Of a DNA stretch of 55,375 nucleotides, positions 8,668-16,307 are shown piece by piece; the stretch's first letter is position 1; each line of letters begins with the position of its first letter. The stretch is taken from contig JAHHHL010000045.1 in NCBI GenBank assembly GCA_019359375.1, positions 1 to 55,375 on the forward strand. The letters are read 5' to 3'. Made by a program: the position numbers and the translations under genes. Under the pieces are notes generated by a model, which worked only from the letters and a program-made list of their open reading frames with translations, did not search any database and was not told the DNA's origin. Origin of the DNA: Lyngbya sp. HA4199-MV5 (GTDB taxonomy: Bacteria; Cyanobacteriota; Cyanobacteriia; Leptolyngbyales; Leptolyngbyaceae).

Positions 8668-8922
8668 ATGAGTTATGGTGATTTGACTCTAGGACATGAC
8701 TATACTGGGCGATCGCGGAGTCCTAAAACTGTATCAATGATCGCCTGGTGTAGTTGTTTTGGGAGCAATGAAAGACGTTTGGGTCAGATTGTGCGGCTTC
8801 TCTAACATTTAAGGGTGCAAAGGGTGCAAAGGTCGCTCACCATAAAGGTCAAATTATCGCTGTTTATAAAGATTTTCAACCGATTGATCACCACAGGTTA
8901 GATCTTTTCAGGGCAGGGAACA

Positions 8923-8956
8923 TTAAACCAGAAGCAGCAAGAACTGTCTGGTTTAA
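8923..8956. repeat. perfect 10-base inverted repeat
   Basis: TTAAACCAGA (8923-8932) and its exact reverse complement TCTGGTTTAA (8947-8956) are separated by 14 bases. There is no T tract, so it is not a standard terminator. It lies about 260 bases upstream of the V4R cluster and could be an operator or an RNA hairpin in the leader. Confidence 0.5.
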
Positions 8957-9212
8957 AGCAGATCCGCTCCTGGTGAAAGGTGAAGTTCAGACCTCTAAGG
9001 TAACTGCTTGCAACATGCCTCCCTACATGCGACTGCTCATGCTCATCTGGAGCTGCTGCAAGTAACGTCTAGCGGCTACTTCGGCTTACGTCTCTTTTTC
9101 CCACAATCCTACTTCGCTGCCGCAAACATCTGGGTCTCACTCAGTCAAAAAGTGCTTTTTTTGCAGCTTGCGAGACCACTTTATACCCCTTAGATTTCGC
9201 CGAGAAACGACT

Positions 9213-9896
9213 ATGGTGATTGCAACGCCCCAAGAAAACCCGCTCAAAATGAGAAACCCCAAGAAACACAATCACTACGGGTTTCGAGACTTCTTCCAGT
9301 TTGACCAGAACAATGGCTCAATCATTGATTGGAACGGCAGTCGCAATGTGCTGACCACCGAAGATTTCATCATTGGTCTGGTAGAGGGGCTAGAAGAAGA
9401 GGTGGGTGATGCTTCGGCCGCCACGATGTATACGATCGGCTGCGAATGGGGGCAGAAAGATGCCTTCTTCTTTGAAAAGTGGTTTGAAAAAGAATTCGAT
9501 CGCAACCTCCGTCAAACCAATCTCCTGTTCTTGCTCGAAACCTGGTGGTGGCCCTTCACCTCTCAAGGTTGGGGACGCTGGGAAGTGGATATGGGCGATC
9601 GCAAGCAAGGCTTCATGTTCATCAACGTGTTTGATTCGGCTGTGGCTCGTAGCCTGGGCGATGTGGGTAAACCCGTCTGCTTCTTGTATGCCGGACTCTT
9701 TGCCGGGTTCTTTACCGAAATGGTGAAAAAGCAACTGAGCTGCATTGAGATTCAGTGCTACTCAATGGGCGAAACCTACTGCAAATTTCTGCTTGGCGGT
9801 CAAGACCGCATCGATGCTGCCTCGTTCTGGCTGAATGAAGGAGCCACGGCTAGAGATATTGAGAAACGCTTACGCACAGGAGATTTACTGCGATGA
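9213..9896 (+). CDS. V4R domain protein (Slr0144-like)
   Basis: A 227-residue soluble protein with a V4R (4-vinyl reductase-like) small-molecule-binding domain covering about residues 45-215. Visible family features are 'EDFIIGLVEGLEEEVGDASAATMYTIGCEWG', 'WWWPFTSQGWGRWEVDM' and the C-terminal 'SCIEIQCYSMGETYCKFLLGG'. V4R domains bind hydrophobic or tetrapyrrole-like ligands. I chose the ATG at 9213; the longer frame adds residues with no family character. It is the first gene of a plus-strand cluster whose order matches slr0144-slr0147 and slr0152 of Synechocystis, the 'PAP' operon linked to photosystem II assembly. Its stop overlaps the next start by four bases (ATGA), so translation is coupled. 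Confidence 0.88.
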   Translation: MVIATPQENPLKMRNPKKHNHYGFRDFFQFDQNNGSIIDWNGSRNVLTTEDFIIGLVEGLEEEVGDASAATMYTIGCEWGQKDAFFFEKWFEKEFDRNLRQTNLLFLLETWWWPFTSQGWGRWEVDMGDRKQGFMFINVFDSAVARSLGDVGKPVCFLYAGLFAGFFTEMVKKQLSCIEIQCYSMGETYCKFLLGGQDRIDAASFWLNEGATARDIEKRLRTGDLLR

Positions 9897-10204
9897 GCGC
9901 TCTTACTCTTCCTCAAACCAATGGTGCTAAGGCGGCTCCTGCGATCGAACCGTGGCAGCGGGAGTCTGTGAAAACATTCTTCACGGGCATCAATTGGGAA
10001 AATCATGCGCCTGTGATCCAAGAGATGAAACAGAGCTTAGCGGAAGGTAGCGGCGTGCCTCTAAGCCTGACAACAAGCGTTTGCCAGTTCTTCGCAACGG
10101 TCAATTGGGAAGGAACCGCGATCGCGGCTCCTACTCCGATCCAGGCTGCTCCAACACCTGCGAATAACGACCTGACGTTAGATGATTTCTCTGGGCTTTT
10201 CTAA
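9893..10204 (+). CDS. small conserved cyanobacterial protein in the PAP-like cluster
   Basis: A 103-residue protein. It has two similar segments, 'VKTFFTGINWEN' (about 27-38) and 'VCQFFATVNWEG' (about 64-75), which read like a degenerate internal repeat, followed by a Pro/Ala-rich linker and an acidic C-terminal 'LTLDDFSGLF' tail. No catalytic motif, signal peptide or membrane segment is visible. By position it corresponds to slr0145 in the Synechocystis PAP operon; I cannot confirm homology without alignment. The ATGA overlap with the V4R gene makes co-translation very likely. The function is unknown. Confidence 0.8.
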   Translation: MSALTLPQTNGAKAAPAIEPWQRESVKTFFTGINWENHAPVIQEMKQSLAEGSGVPLSLTTSVCQFFATVNWEGTAIAAPTPIQAAPTPANNDLTLDDFSGLF

Positions 10205-10395
10205 AGGCAAAGGCTCAAGGCTCAAGGCTAGAAGTTACAGCAATTTTCAATCAAGTGAAGTACAGATCCATGCAGGGAGTCAAGGAGTCAAGAGAGTAAG
10301 GTGTATCTTAGTAAATTGGAAAACGCTGTATTTTGTTCTCACCTTTCATCCCTCATCTTTCATCCCTCATTCCTTCTTTATCCCTCATCCTTTTA
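10205..10395. repeat. low-complexity heptamer-type repeats between cluster genes
   Basis: The 190-base gap holds two short repetitive tracts. One, near 10204-10232, has AGGCTCA/AAGGCTA units. The other, near 10342-10392, is pyrimidine-rich and built from TCATCCC/TCATCTT-like units. An open frame extends upstream through the second tract into the next gene, but those codons come from repeat sequence and are probably not translated. Confidence 0.55.
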
Positions 10396-10887
10396 ATGCA
10401 TATGCACCCACAACTTGAAACGATTTTTGATGAAGCTGAGCATCGGTATCTCAAAGCTGAAGAACTGACCGTCATTAACCAGTACGTAAATTCCTTACCT
10501 GAGCGCTTGGAGACCTACCGGGAGTTGCGCGATCGTGAGATGGAGATTATGCAACAAGTCGCCGATCAATTAGAAGCAGCTTTGCCTCAAGAAACCGTTG
10601 AGAATCTGGAGCGGAGTCTGAAAAATGCACTCCTTTTATTGCGCTATTCCGCCATGGGTATGTTGCTGAATGACGAAGCCTTTGTACAGGATCGACTGGT
10701 CGATTGGCTCACAAAAACAATGAGCCTGCACAATACACGAGCGATCGACATGGCGCTTTTTCGCTTGCTGAATCAGCGGTTAATGCAAATACTCACAACC
10801 AAGCACATTAACTTAGTTGGACCCTACATTGCCAAAGTGCAAACAGCCGTTCTGCAAACTCCAACACTCGCAACGGCAGGCTCATAG
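10396..10887 (+). CDS. phycobiliprotein-like protein lacking the bilin Cys (Slr0146 position)
   Basis: A 163-residue all-helical protein of the phycobilisome globin-like family. 'RYLKAEELTVINQYVNSLPERLETYRELRD' matches the N-terminal helices of phycobiliprotein subunits, and 'ALLLLRYSAMGMLLND' matches helix E, where CpcB has 'CLRDMEIILRYVTYA'. Counting back from the shared Leu-Arg-Tyr (82-84), the chromophore Cys is Ser74 and the conserved Asp is Asn77, so covalent bilin attachment at that site is not expected. It is a paralogue of the protein encoded at 27159-27632. I chose the ATG at 10396, with another ATG two codons later. By position it corresponds to slr0146 of the PAP operon. Confidence 0.85.
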   Translation: MHMHPQLETIFDEAEHRYLKAEELTVINQYVNSLPERLETYRELRDREMEIMQQVADQLEAALPQETVENLERSLKNALLLLRYSAMGMLLNDEAFVQDRLVDWLTKTMSLHNTRAIDMALFRLLNQRLMQILTTKHINLVGPYIAKVQTAVLQTPTLATAGS

Positions 10888-10992
10888 AACGTAGTCAAAT
10901 CTCCGTTAATTTGCAGCAGTTAACGTTGCAGTCTTTCGCGTTTTGCCTTCATCGCCAGCCTTTTCTATTCAATCCACTTCTGGTATTGCTCT

Positions 10993-11649
10993 ATGATTTC
11001 TGTTGCTGATCTACTCACGCATAACCGCGTTCCTGGTAACTATTTTGCGATCGATGCCTACGTCAAAGGCGACCTGGAAATGGGCTTATTAGAGAATCGT
11101 CGCGGCGATCGACTCCTGGCACTGCCCGAAACCTTGATTCAAGCCATCTATTCAGGGCTACAAAAAGAAACGGGGCATGCCTCGCGTTTGGTATTGTTTA
11201 ACTGTGGTCGCTGGTGGGGCAAAAACTTTTATACGCGCTTCCGGGAAGAATTAACAGATTACTACGGCACTGCGCTTGCAGATATGTCCATGCTGGAGTT
11301 TATCAATAGCTTGCAGTCCTGCTGGGTTGCCTATGGGTGGGGCAAGATTGAGTTGGATCACGCACACCAGCAACGAGGCTTTTTGCTCGTCAAAACCGTT
11401 GGGTCTCCGTTTGCAAGTCAGGCTCCCAAGGGGGATGTACCTGTTTGCTTTTTAGAGGCGGGTGTTCTCAGTGCGTTCTTCAGTCAACTGACAGGGCGTG
11501 AATTGCACTGCATCCAAACAACCTGTGAATCGTTAGGTGCTGACTGTAATCATTTTCTCTTAGGTTTAAACAGCCGTTTACAACCTGCCGAATTGATGGT
11601 TGAAAACCGCTTAGATCATGATTCGATCATTCAAAAGCTTTGTGTGTGA
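10993..11649 (+). CDS. V4R domain protein (Slr0147-like)
   Basis: A 218-residue soluble protein, second V4R-domain member of the cluster. Family features are 'LIQAIYSGLQKETGHASRLVLFNCGRWWG' (about 50-78), 'WVAYGWGKIELDH' and the C-terminal 'LHCIQTTCESLGADCNHFLLG', parallel to the same region of the gene at 9213. The two V4R proteins are clearly paralogous but diverged, as slr0144 and slr0147 are. It is expected to bind a hydrophobic or tetrapyrrole ligand and, by cluster context, to help photosystem II assembly. It starts at ATG 10993, 105 bases after the phycobiliprotein-like gene. Confidence 0.87.
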   Translation: MISVADLLTHNRVPGNYFAIDAYVKGDLEMGLLENRRGDRLLALPETLIQAIYSGLQKETGHASRLVLFNCGRWWGKNFYTRFREELTDYYGTALADMSMLEFINSLQSCWVAYGWGKIELDHAHQQRGFLLVKTVGSPFASQAPKGDVPVCFLEAGVLSAFFSQLTGRELHCIQTTCESLGADCNHFLLGLNSRLQPAELMVENRLDHDSIIQKLCV

Positions 11650-11730
11650 TCTAACGTTAGAACTCTAGTTTGTTTGTGGACTTCTCATTGCAAGCAACTA
11701 CCGCATTGAAGTAAAGATTAAACAGTCGGC

Positions 11731-12279
11731 ATGGAAGTCATTTATCACATCAAAGAGAAAGATGTTTTTGCAGGTAGACGGTTGATGCGAAAGGTCTCGC
11801 CCGCTACAAAACGTATCAACCGTACAGCAATGTTCATCGTCGCATTAGCGCCTTTCACTCACTTTCTCTTAAGGCAACAATTCTCTCTGTCTCGTGTTAT
11901 TCAAATGCTAGTTGAGATACTATTAATTACTTTTGCTTATAAAATTTTTTCTATAGTCTTTAATCCAGTGTTTGACAAACAAGCAATTGCGCTATTAAAG
12001 CAGCAAAATGGTGGTGTTCTTGGAGAACACAAAATTGTCATTACTGACGAAGCATTAACTGAAACAACGTCCGTTAATGAATCTTGCCAAAGATGGACTG
12101 GAATCGAAGGGATTTACGAGAACGAGGAGTATATTCTTGTAATGCTTGGGAGCCAGCACGGGCATATTATACCTAAAAGGGCTTTTATCAATAGTGATTC
12201 TGCGAAGCAATTCTACTGCCAAGCACAAAGTTATTATAAAAAATCGCAGATCTTTCAACAGAAAAACTCTGCCATGTGA
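11731..12279 (+). CDS. YcxB-like membrane protein inserted in the PAP-like cluster
   Basis: A 182-residue protein. Two hydrophobic helices (about 33-50 and 58-78) are followed by a cytoplasmic domain that matches the YcxB-like C-terminal domain as I remember it: 'LGEHKIVITDEALTETTSVNES...WTGIEGIYENEEYILVML...HIIPKRAF'. The function of the family is unknown. The gene is noticeably richer in A and T than its neighbours and has no HIP1 octamer. It stands where the Synechocystis operon has slr0148-slr0151, so it looks like a replacement or insertion. It ends 32 bases before the kinase gene. Confidence 0.75.
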   Translation: MEVIYHIKEKDVFAGRRLMRKVSPATKRINRTAMFIVALAPFTHFLLRQQFSLSRVIQMLVEILLITFAYKIFSIVFNPVFDKQAIALLKQQNGGVLGEHKIVITDEALTETTSVNESCQRWTGIEGIYENEEYILVMLGSQHGHIIPKRAFINSDSAKQFYCQAQSYYKKSQIFQQKNSAM

Positions 12280-12311
12280 GTTTTGGCTTTAGAACGATCA
12301 GTTAATGGAAG

Positions 12312-14360
12312 ATGATCGTAAACAAAAGACTAACACTACAAACCAATCATTATTTCCATAATGTGTCATACCTTCTTGCCAAAGAGCTGAAGCGCTCCAA
12401 ATATCGGCTGCTAGGGCTTGTAGGGCAGGGACAGTTTGGGCGCGTCTATTGTGCCAGCCACCGCAAGACAGGTCGTTTAGTAGCGCTCAAAGAGCTTGAT
12501 AAACAACGCTTTCCAACGCATAAGTTCCTGCGTGAACTGCGCTTTTTACTGAGTTTGCAGCACGCCAATATTGTGACCTGTCATGCGCTGGAGCATACCC
12601 CAACCGGGCGCTATCTCGTGATGGACTATTGCGAGGGTGGTACGTTGCGCGGGCTAATGGAAGACGATGTGCGCTTGCATCCAGTGCAGTGCCTCAATCT
12701 GGTTGTTGATGTGCTGCTGGGGTTAGACCATGCTCACAGTCGCGGCATCGTCCATTGCGATATCAAGCCCGAAAACATTCTGCTGACGCTACAGGCAGAC
12801 GGATGGACGGCTCGCGTCTCAGATTTTGGCATTGCCCGGTTGCACCAAGAAAGCACGGATGGCGACAGCAGCAACACAGGGTCGCCTGCCTACATGTCGC
12901 CAGAGCGATTCTATGGTCAGTACGCTGCGACTTCTGATTTGTATGCGGTCGGTGTGCTGTTGTTTGAATTGCTAGCGGGTTATCGACCCTTCTCTGGCGC
13001 GCCTATTGACATGATGTCGGCGCATCTAAATAGCCCAGTTAAGATTCCTGACATCATTCCAGCGGCGCTTCATCCAGTGATTTTGACCGCCTTGCAAAAG
13101 CTGCCAGCACGTCGTTTTCAATCAGCGGCGCAAATGGTGATAGCGGTTCAGGCGGCGGCAGCAGCTATGCCTGTTGGGCAAGCTTGGTCGGATGCCAGAT
13201 TATTACGATCGCCCGTCCCTATATCGACGGGTGTGGGCAAATATGCTCAGCAGGAAGTGCTACAGGCTGAAGTACAGCAATTGGTGGCAGTTTCACTACC
13301 GAGCTCTCAGGTATCTCAGGATCAGACCGAGGCGATCGCGGCTGTCATGCCAATGCTTTCTGCGCCTGCCTTGACGGGGCGAGAGGAGCATGTGTATCAG
13401 CTTTGTGGTCACTACATTGGCTGTCGGCGTTATGCAGAGGGGTTATTAGAGATTGAAGCCGCTCTACGGGAGCATGAAGCACGATCGCAGCTTATCTCTG
13501 TCCGATTGCCCAAGGCGGTGAAGGCGCTATTGGTACGACCGCAAGGATGCTTTGCGCTGACCCAGCGATCGATCTATCGCCTGTCAAGCAATCTCTTTCA
13601 GCAGAGCATCGCTCAGCAGCCACCTGATGTTCACCGCGCTCCATTTCAGCCTGCCGTACCAGAATTGATAGCTGAATTCAGTCGGGATTTTCTCGCCACG
13701 ATTGAGACAAAAGGGCGATGGATGGCAGTAGCGGTGCTAGAGCCAGATAAAGTCACCAGCAGGTTGAGCTTTTGGAATCTGCTGCGGATGCAGTCGATGA
13801 AGCCAGATGGGCGTTATGGTCGTGTCGCTAAAGCACCTCGATCGACAGCACAGTTGTTTCATCTGGCGATGGTCGATTCACGCTATGTTGTCGCTTTCTC
13901 ACATCTGGTCGATCGAGGCACAAATTCTTATATTACTGGGGTGCTGCTAGAAATCTTTACCCGTCGGGGCGATCGAGTCAGTAGCTTCAGCCTCCCTGTG
14001 CCTCTGCGTCAAGTCATGAGCAGTAAGCTACCGTATCAGTTCTTAGCGCTGGAGCCAGGGCAGTCTCATTCAGCTTTGCTCATCGACCTTAAGCCCCTCA
14101 GAATGGTACGCATTGGGTTAGAAATTGTGCCTGTGCTTTTAGCAACGGCATCGTGGGGCTACATTTTAATGGCAGCGAATGGGCAATTTGTCGTCTTAGA
14201 CCGCTATGGGTTAGCGCTTGGGCACATTGTAGGACCGACGAATCCAACGGCGATCGTGGTACTTGAGCCGTATAGTTTACTCATTGCTACCTGGAACGAT
14301 GGGCAGGGAGATCTATACACGATCGATCTGCGGCAAGCCAATATAGGGCTGGTCTTTTAA
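12312..14360 (+). CDS. spkG: serine/threonine protein kinase, SpkG-like
   Basis: A 682-residue protein with an N-terminal Hanks-type kinase domain (about 31-290). Gly-rich loop 'GQGQFGRVY' (38-46), ATP-binding Lys60, catalytic loop 'HCDIKPEN' (148-155, with Cys in place of the usual Arg), 'DFG' (171-173) and activation segment 'GSPAYMSPERF' are all present, so it should be active. The HxD residue change marks it as a non-RD kinase. The remaining 390 residues have no recognisable domain; the last 230 are rich in beta strands and could be a propeller-like sensor region. No transmembrane helix is obvious. Placement at the end of the V4R cluster matches slr0152 (SpkG) in the PAP operon. Confidence 0.88.
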   Translation: MIVNKRLTLQTNHYFHNVSYLLAKELKRSKYRLLGLVGQGQFGRVYCASHRKTGRLVALKELDKQRFPTHKFLRELRFLLSLQHANIVTCHALEHTPTGRYLVMDYCEGGTLRGLMEDDVRLHPVQCLNLVVDVLLGLDHAHSRGIVHCDIKPENILLTLQADGWTARVSDFGIARLHQESTDGDSSNTGSPAYMSPERFYGQYAATSDLYAVGVLLFELLAGYRPFSGAPIDMMSAHLNSPVKIPDIIPAALHPVILTALQKLPARRFQSAAQMVIAVQAAAAAMPVGQAWSDARLLRSPVPISTGVGKYAQQEVLQAEVQQLVAVSLPSSQVSQDQTEAIAAVMPMLSAPALTGREEHVYQLCGHYIGCRRYAEGLLEIEAALREHEARSQLISVRLPKAVKALLVRPQGCFALTQRSIYRLSSNLFQQSIAQQPPDVHRAPFQPAVPELIAEFSRDFLATIETKGRWMAVAVLEPDKVTSRLSFWNLLRMQSMKPDGRYGRVAKAPRSTAQLFHLAMVDSRYVVAFSHLVDRGTNSYITGVLLEIFTRRGDRVSSFSLPVPLRQVMSSKLPYQFLALEPGQSHSALLIDLKPLRMVRIGLEIVPVLLATASWGYILMAANGQFVVLDRYGLALGHIVGPTNPTAIVVLEPYSLLIATWNDGQGDLYTIDLRQANIGLVF

Positions 14361-14505
14361 GAAGCGTGTCGTTTGCGCTAGACAAACCCGTGAGGGGAAA
14401 GATGAAGAAGCGCCGAGAAAGCATTAGATAATGAACGAGTGAGCATCTTTGGTACTCAACCTGCTCGTTCTCAGACGCTCTTTTCTTTACGGTGATCTTC
14501 TTCCT

Positions 14506-15219
14506 ATGGTTTTCGACTGGTTAACGCCGAGTCATTTGATTGTGCTGGGCTTGTTGCTGTGCTTTGCGATCGCCCATAGTGGTCTGGCGGCGCTGCGTCC
14601 CTGGGGCGAACAACGAATCGGACCGCGACTGTACCGGGTTATGTTTGCGCTGGTGAGCTTGAGCTTGGCAACGGTACTCATCATTTACTTTTTTAATCAC
14701 CGCTACGATGGGCGACAACTTTGGCAAGTTCAGGGAGTACCAGGTGTCCAGACGATCGTGTGGAGTCTGTCTGCGCTTTCGTTTCTTTTTCTCTATCCAG
14801 CAACATTTAATCTGTTGGAAGTTGCAGCGCTCCAAAAACCCGCCGTGCATCTGTACGAAACGGGCATCATTCGCATCACGCGACATCCACAAATGGTGGG
14901 GCAAATCATCTGGTGTATTGCTCACACGCTATGGCTAGGCACATCGTTTATGGTTGTCACGTCGATTGGTTTGATTGCCCATCATCTGTTTGGGGTCTGG
15001 CATGGCGATCGTCGCTTGCTGTCTCGCTATGGTGAGGCGTTTGAAGCCGTCAAAGCGCGAACATCAGTGGTGCCCTTTGCGGCGATCGTCCAGGGTCGCC
15101 AGTCTTTTCGCTGGCAGGAATTTATTCGCCCTGCCTACTTGGGTGTGGTTGGATTTGTTCTGCTTTTTTGGTGGGCACATCCCCTTTTGATTCGTGCAAC
15201 AAGTAGCGTTGACTGGTAG
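14506..15219 (+). CDS. NnrU/Z-ISO-family integral membrane protein
   Basis: A 237-residue membrane protein with about six hydrophobic segments. The start 'FDWLTPSHLIVLGLLLCFAIAHSGLAALRP' and the central 'ETGIIRITRHPQMVGQIIWCIAHTLWLG' with 'LIAHHLFGVWHGDRRL' carry the conserved His residues of the NnrU family. Plant Z-ISO (15-cis-zeta-carotene isomerase, haem b-dependent) belongs to this family, so carotenoid isomerisation is a reasonable guess, but a denitrification-related role has also been used for the family name. I chose the ATG at 14506, which gives the usual N terminus; a TTG at 14449 would add 19 residues. The thioredoxin gene follows after 55 bases on the same strand. Confidence 0.85.
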   Translation: MVFDWLTPSHLIVLGLLLCFAIAHSGLAALRPWGEQRIGPRLYRVMFALVSLSLATVLIIYFFNHRYDGRQLWQVQGVPGVQTIVWSLSALSFLFLYPATFNLLEVAALQKPAVHLYETGIIRITRHPQMVGQIIWCIAHTLWLGTSFMVVTSIGLIAHHLFGVWHGDRRLLSRYGEAFEAVKARTSVVPFAAIVQGRQSFRWQEFIRPAYLGVVGFVLLFWWAHPLLIRATSSVDW

Positions 15220-15274
15220 GATGATCCCAAGGCAAATATTAAGCATTTAAATAACAAGGAACTATAGATGTGCA

Positions 15275-15634
15275 ATGGGTGAGCAAACCTTTGTAGAAGA
15301 AGTTTTGGAATCTCCTATCCCTGTTGTCGTTCATTTTGGTGCTCCCTGGTGTGGACCCTGCAAAATGATCGAGCCGCTTTTGACGCGCTTTCAGGCGGAA
15401 TGGGGCAAGCGGTTTAAGCTGTTTGGCATCAACGCTGACGAGAATCTCAAGTTATCCAGTCGCTATCGCATTAAGACCCTGCCCACCATTCTTCTCTTTG
15501 AGGGCGGGAAGGTGGTGCATCGATTGGAAGGGTTAACTCGCCGCGATGATCTTTGGTCAGAGTTGCAGAAAGTGCTAATTCAACCGTTGCAGACAGATGC
15601 ACAGCCTGAGGTGATGCCGTTCGATCGCGGCTAG
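15275..15634 (+). CDS. thioredoxin family protein
   Basis: A 119-residue cytoplasmic thioredoxin. The active-site motif Trp-Cys-Gly-Pro-Cys-Lys is at 25-30, with Cys26 and Cys29, and the cis-proline lies in 'KTLPTILLFEGGKVVHRLEG' (about 68-87). It has a full thioredoxin fold plus a short C-terminal extension of about 12 residues. It reduces disulphides using electrons from ferredoxin- or NADPH-dependent thioredoxin reductase. It follows the NnrU-family gene closely and may share its transcript. The isoform class cannot be fixed from sequence alone. Confidence 0.93.
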   Translation: MGEQTFVEEVLESPIPVVVHFGAPWCGPCKMIEPLLTRFQAEWGKRFKLFGINADENLKLSSRYRIKTLPTILLFEGGKVVHRLEGLTRRDDLWSELQKVLIQPLQTDAQPEVMPFDRG

Positions 15635-16307
15635 CTGAGACGTGGAATCGATCGCTATCTAATCGTTAGTCAATCAGCGAATCTAAAGACACATGGCAAG
15701 AGAGAGGTGCTTTGTAACCTCACTCATGTGCGATCGTGCTTCTGGTTTTTACAGTTTGTCTTACAGCCGATTTCACCTGGGTGAGCCACCGTGCGTCAAG
15801 CCTGACGGTAGGCAAGAAACGTGCAGCGAGTGCTTTGCACTCACAATTTGCTCGCGTGCGTGAGCGAGACGCTTACACTCAGTTGATGTGGCTGATGCAA
15901 ACGAAACTTGCTGTGAGAGAAGAGTTCTCGCCTAAATTCCTCCGCTAGAACTTTAATAATCCGTTGTCGTGTGCAACACAGCCCTTATCTGAGTCAATCA
16001 AATACACTCAGCTCTGTGTGGAAGGCATCGTCTTTAGCTTGGACAACCAGTCGGCATGGAATTCTGAAGCGCATGAAAAGCAGCCTTTTTAGACACCCTA
16101 ACGCTTCAACAGAAACCCGTTTTAGCTCAAAATTTTGAGCAGACCTTACCTTTTTGCAGATGCAGCCGCCCCGGTTTTTGGGAATGCTAAACCGCAGAAA
16201 CACCGGAATGTTGTGTTCGCACCTGACAGTTTCCTGTTAAGCGTGTGTCACAATGTAAACGGTTTTCCCAACCACGTAAAGAAGAACATTAACCATAGGC
16301 ATGAGCA
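15635..16307. other. 670-base intergenic region upstream of ndhF
   Basis: No gene is supported; short open frames here have no family character. The stretch should hold the ndhF promoter and leader. I see only weak inverted repeats, such as GCGTGCGTGAGCGAGACGC near 15853-15872, and no reliable regulatory motif. Confidence 0.4.

Larger units (their letters stand above)
8359..9212. other. 850-base divergent intergenic region
   Basis: Lies between the deacetylase (minus) and the V4R cluster (plus) and should hold the promoters of both. It contains a minus-strand terminator-like hairpin (8641-8667), a tandem AAGGGTGC repeat near 8812-8832 and a perfect 10-base inverted repeat (8923-8956). A plus-strand frame from about 8773 to 9065 is open for nearly 100 codons but has no early start codon and no recognisable family. 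Confidence 0.5.

Noticed and set aside
8773-9067. Plus-strand frame open for nearly 100 codons in the divergent region
   Set aside because: No start codon lies near its beginning, it has no recognisable family, and it overlaps the likely promoter region of the V4R cluster. Chance or an old fragment are both possible.
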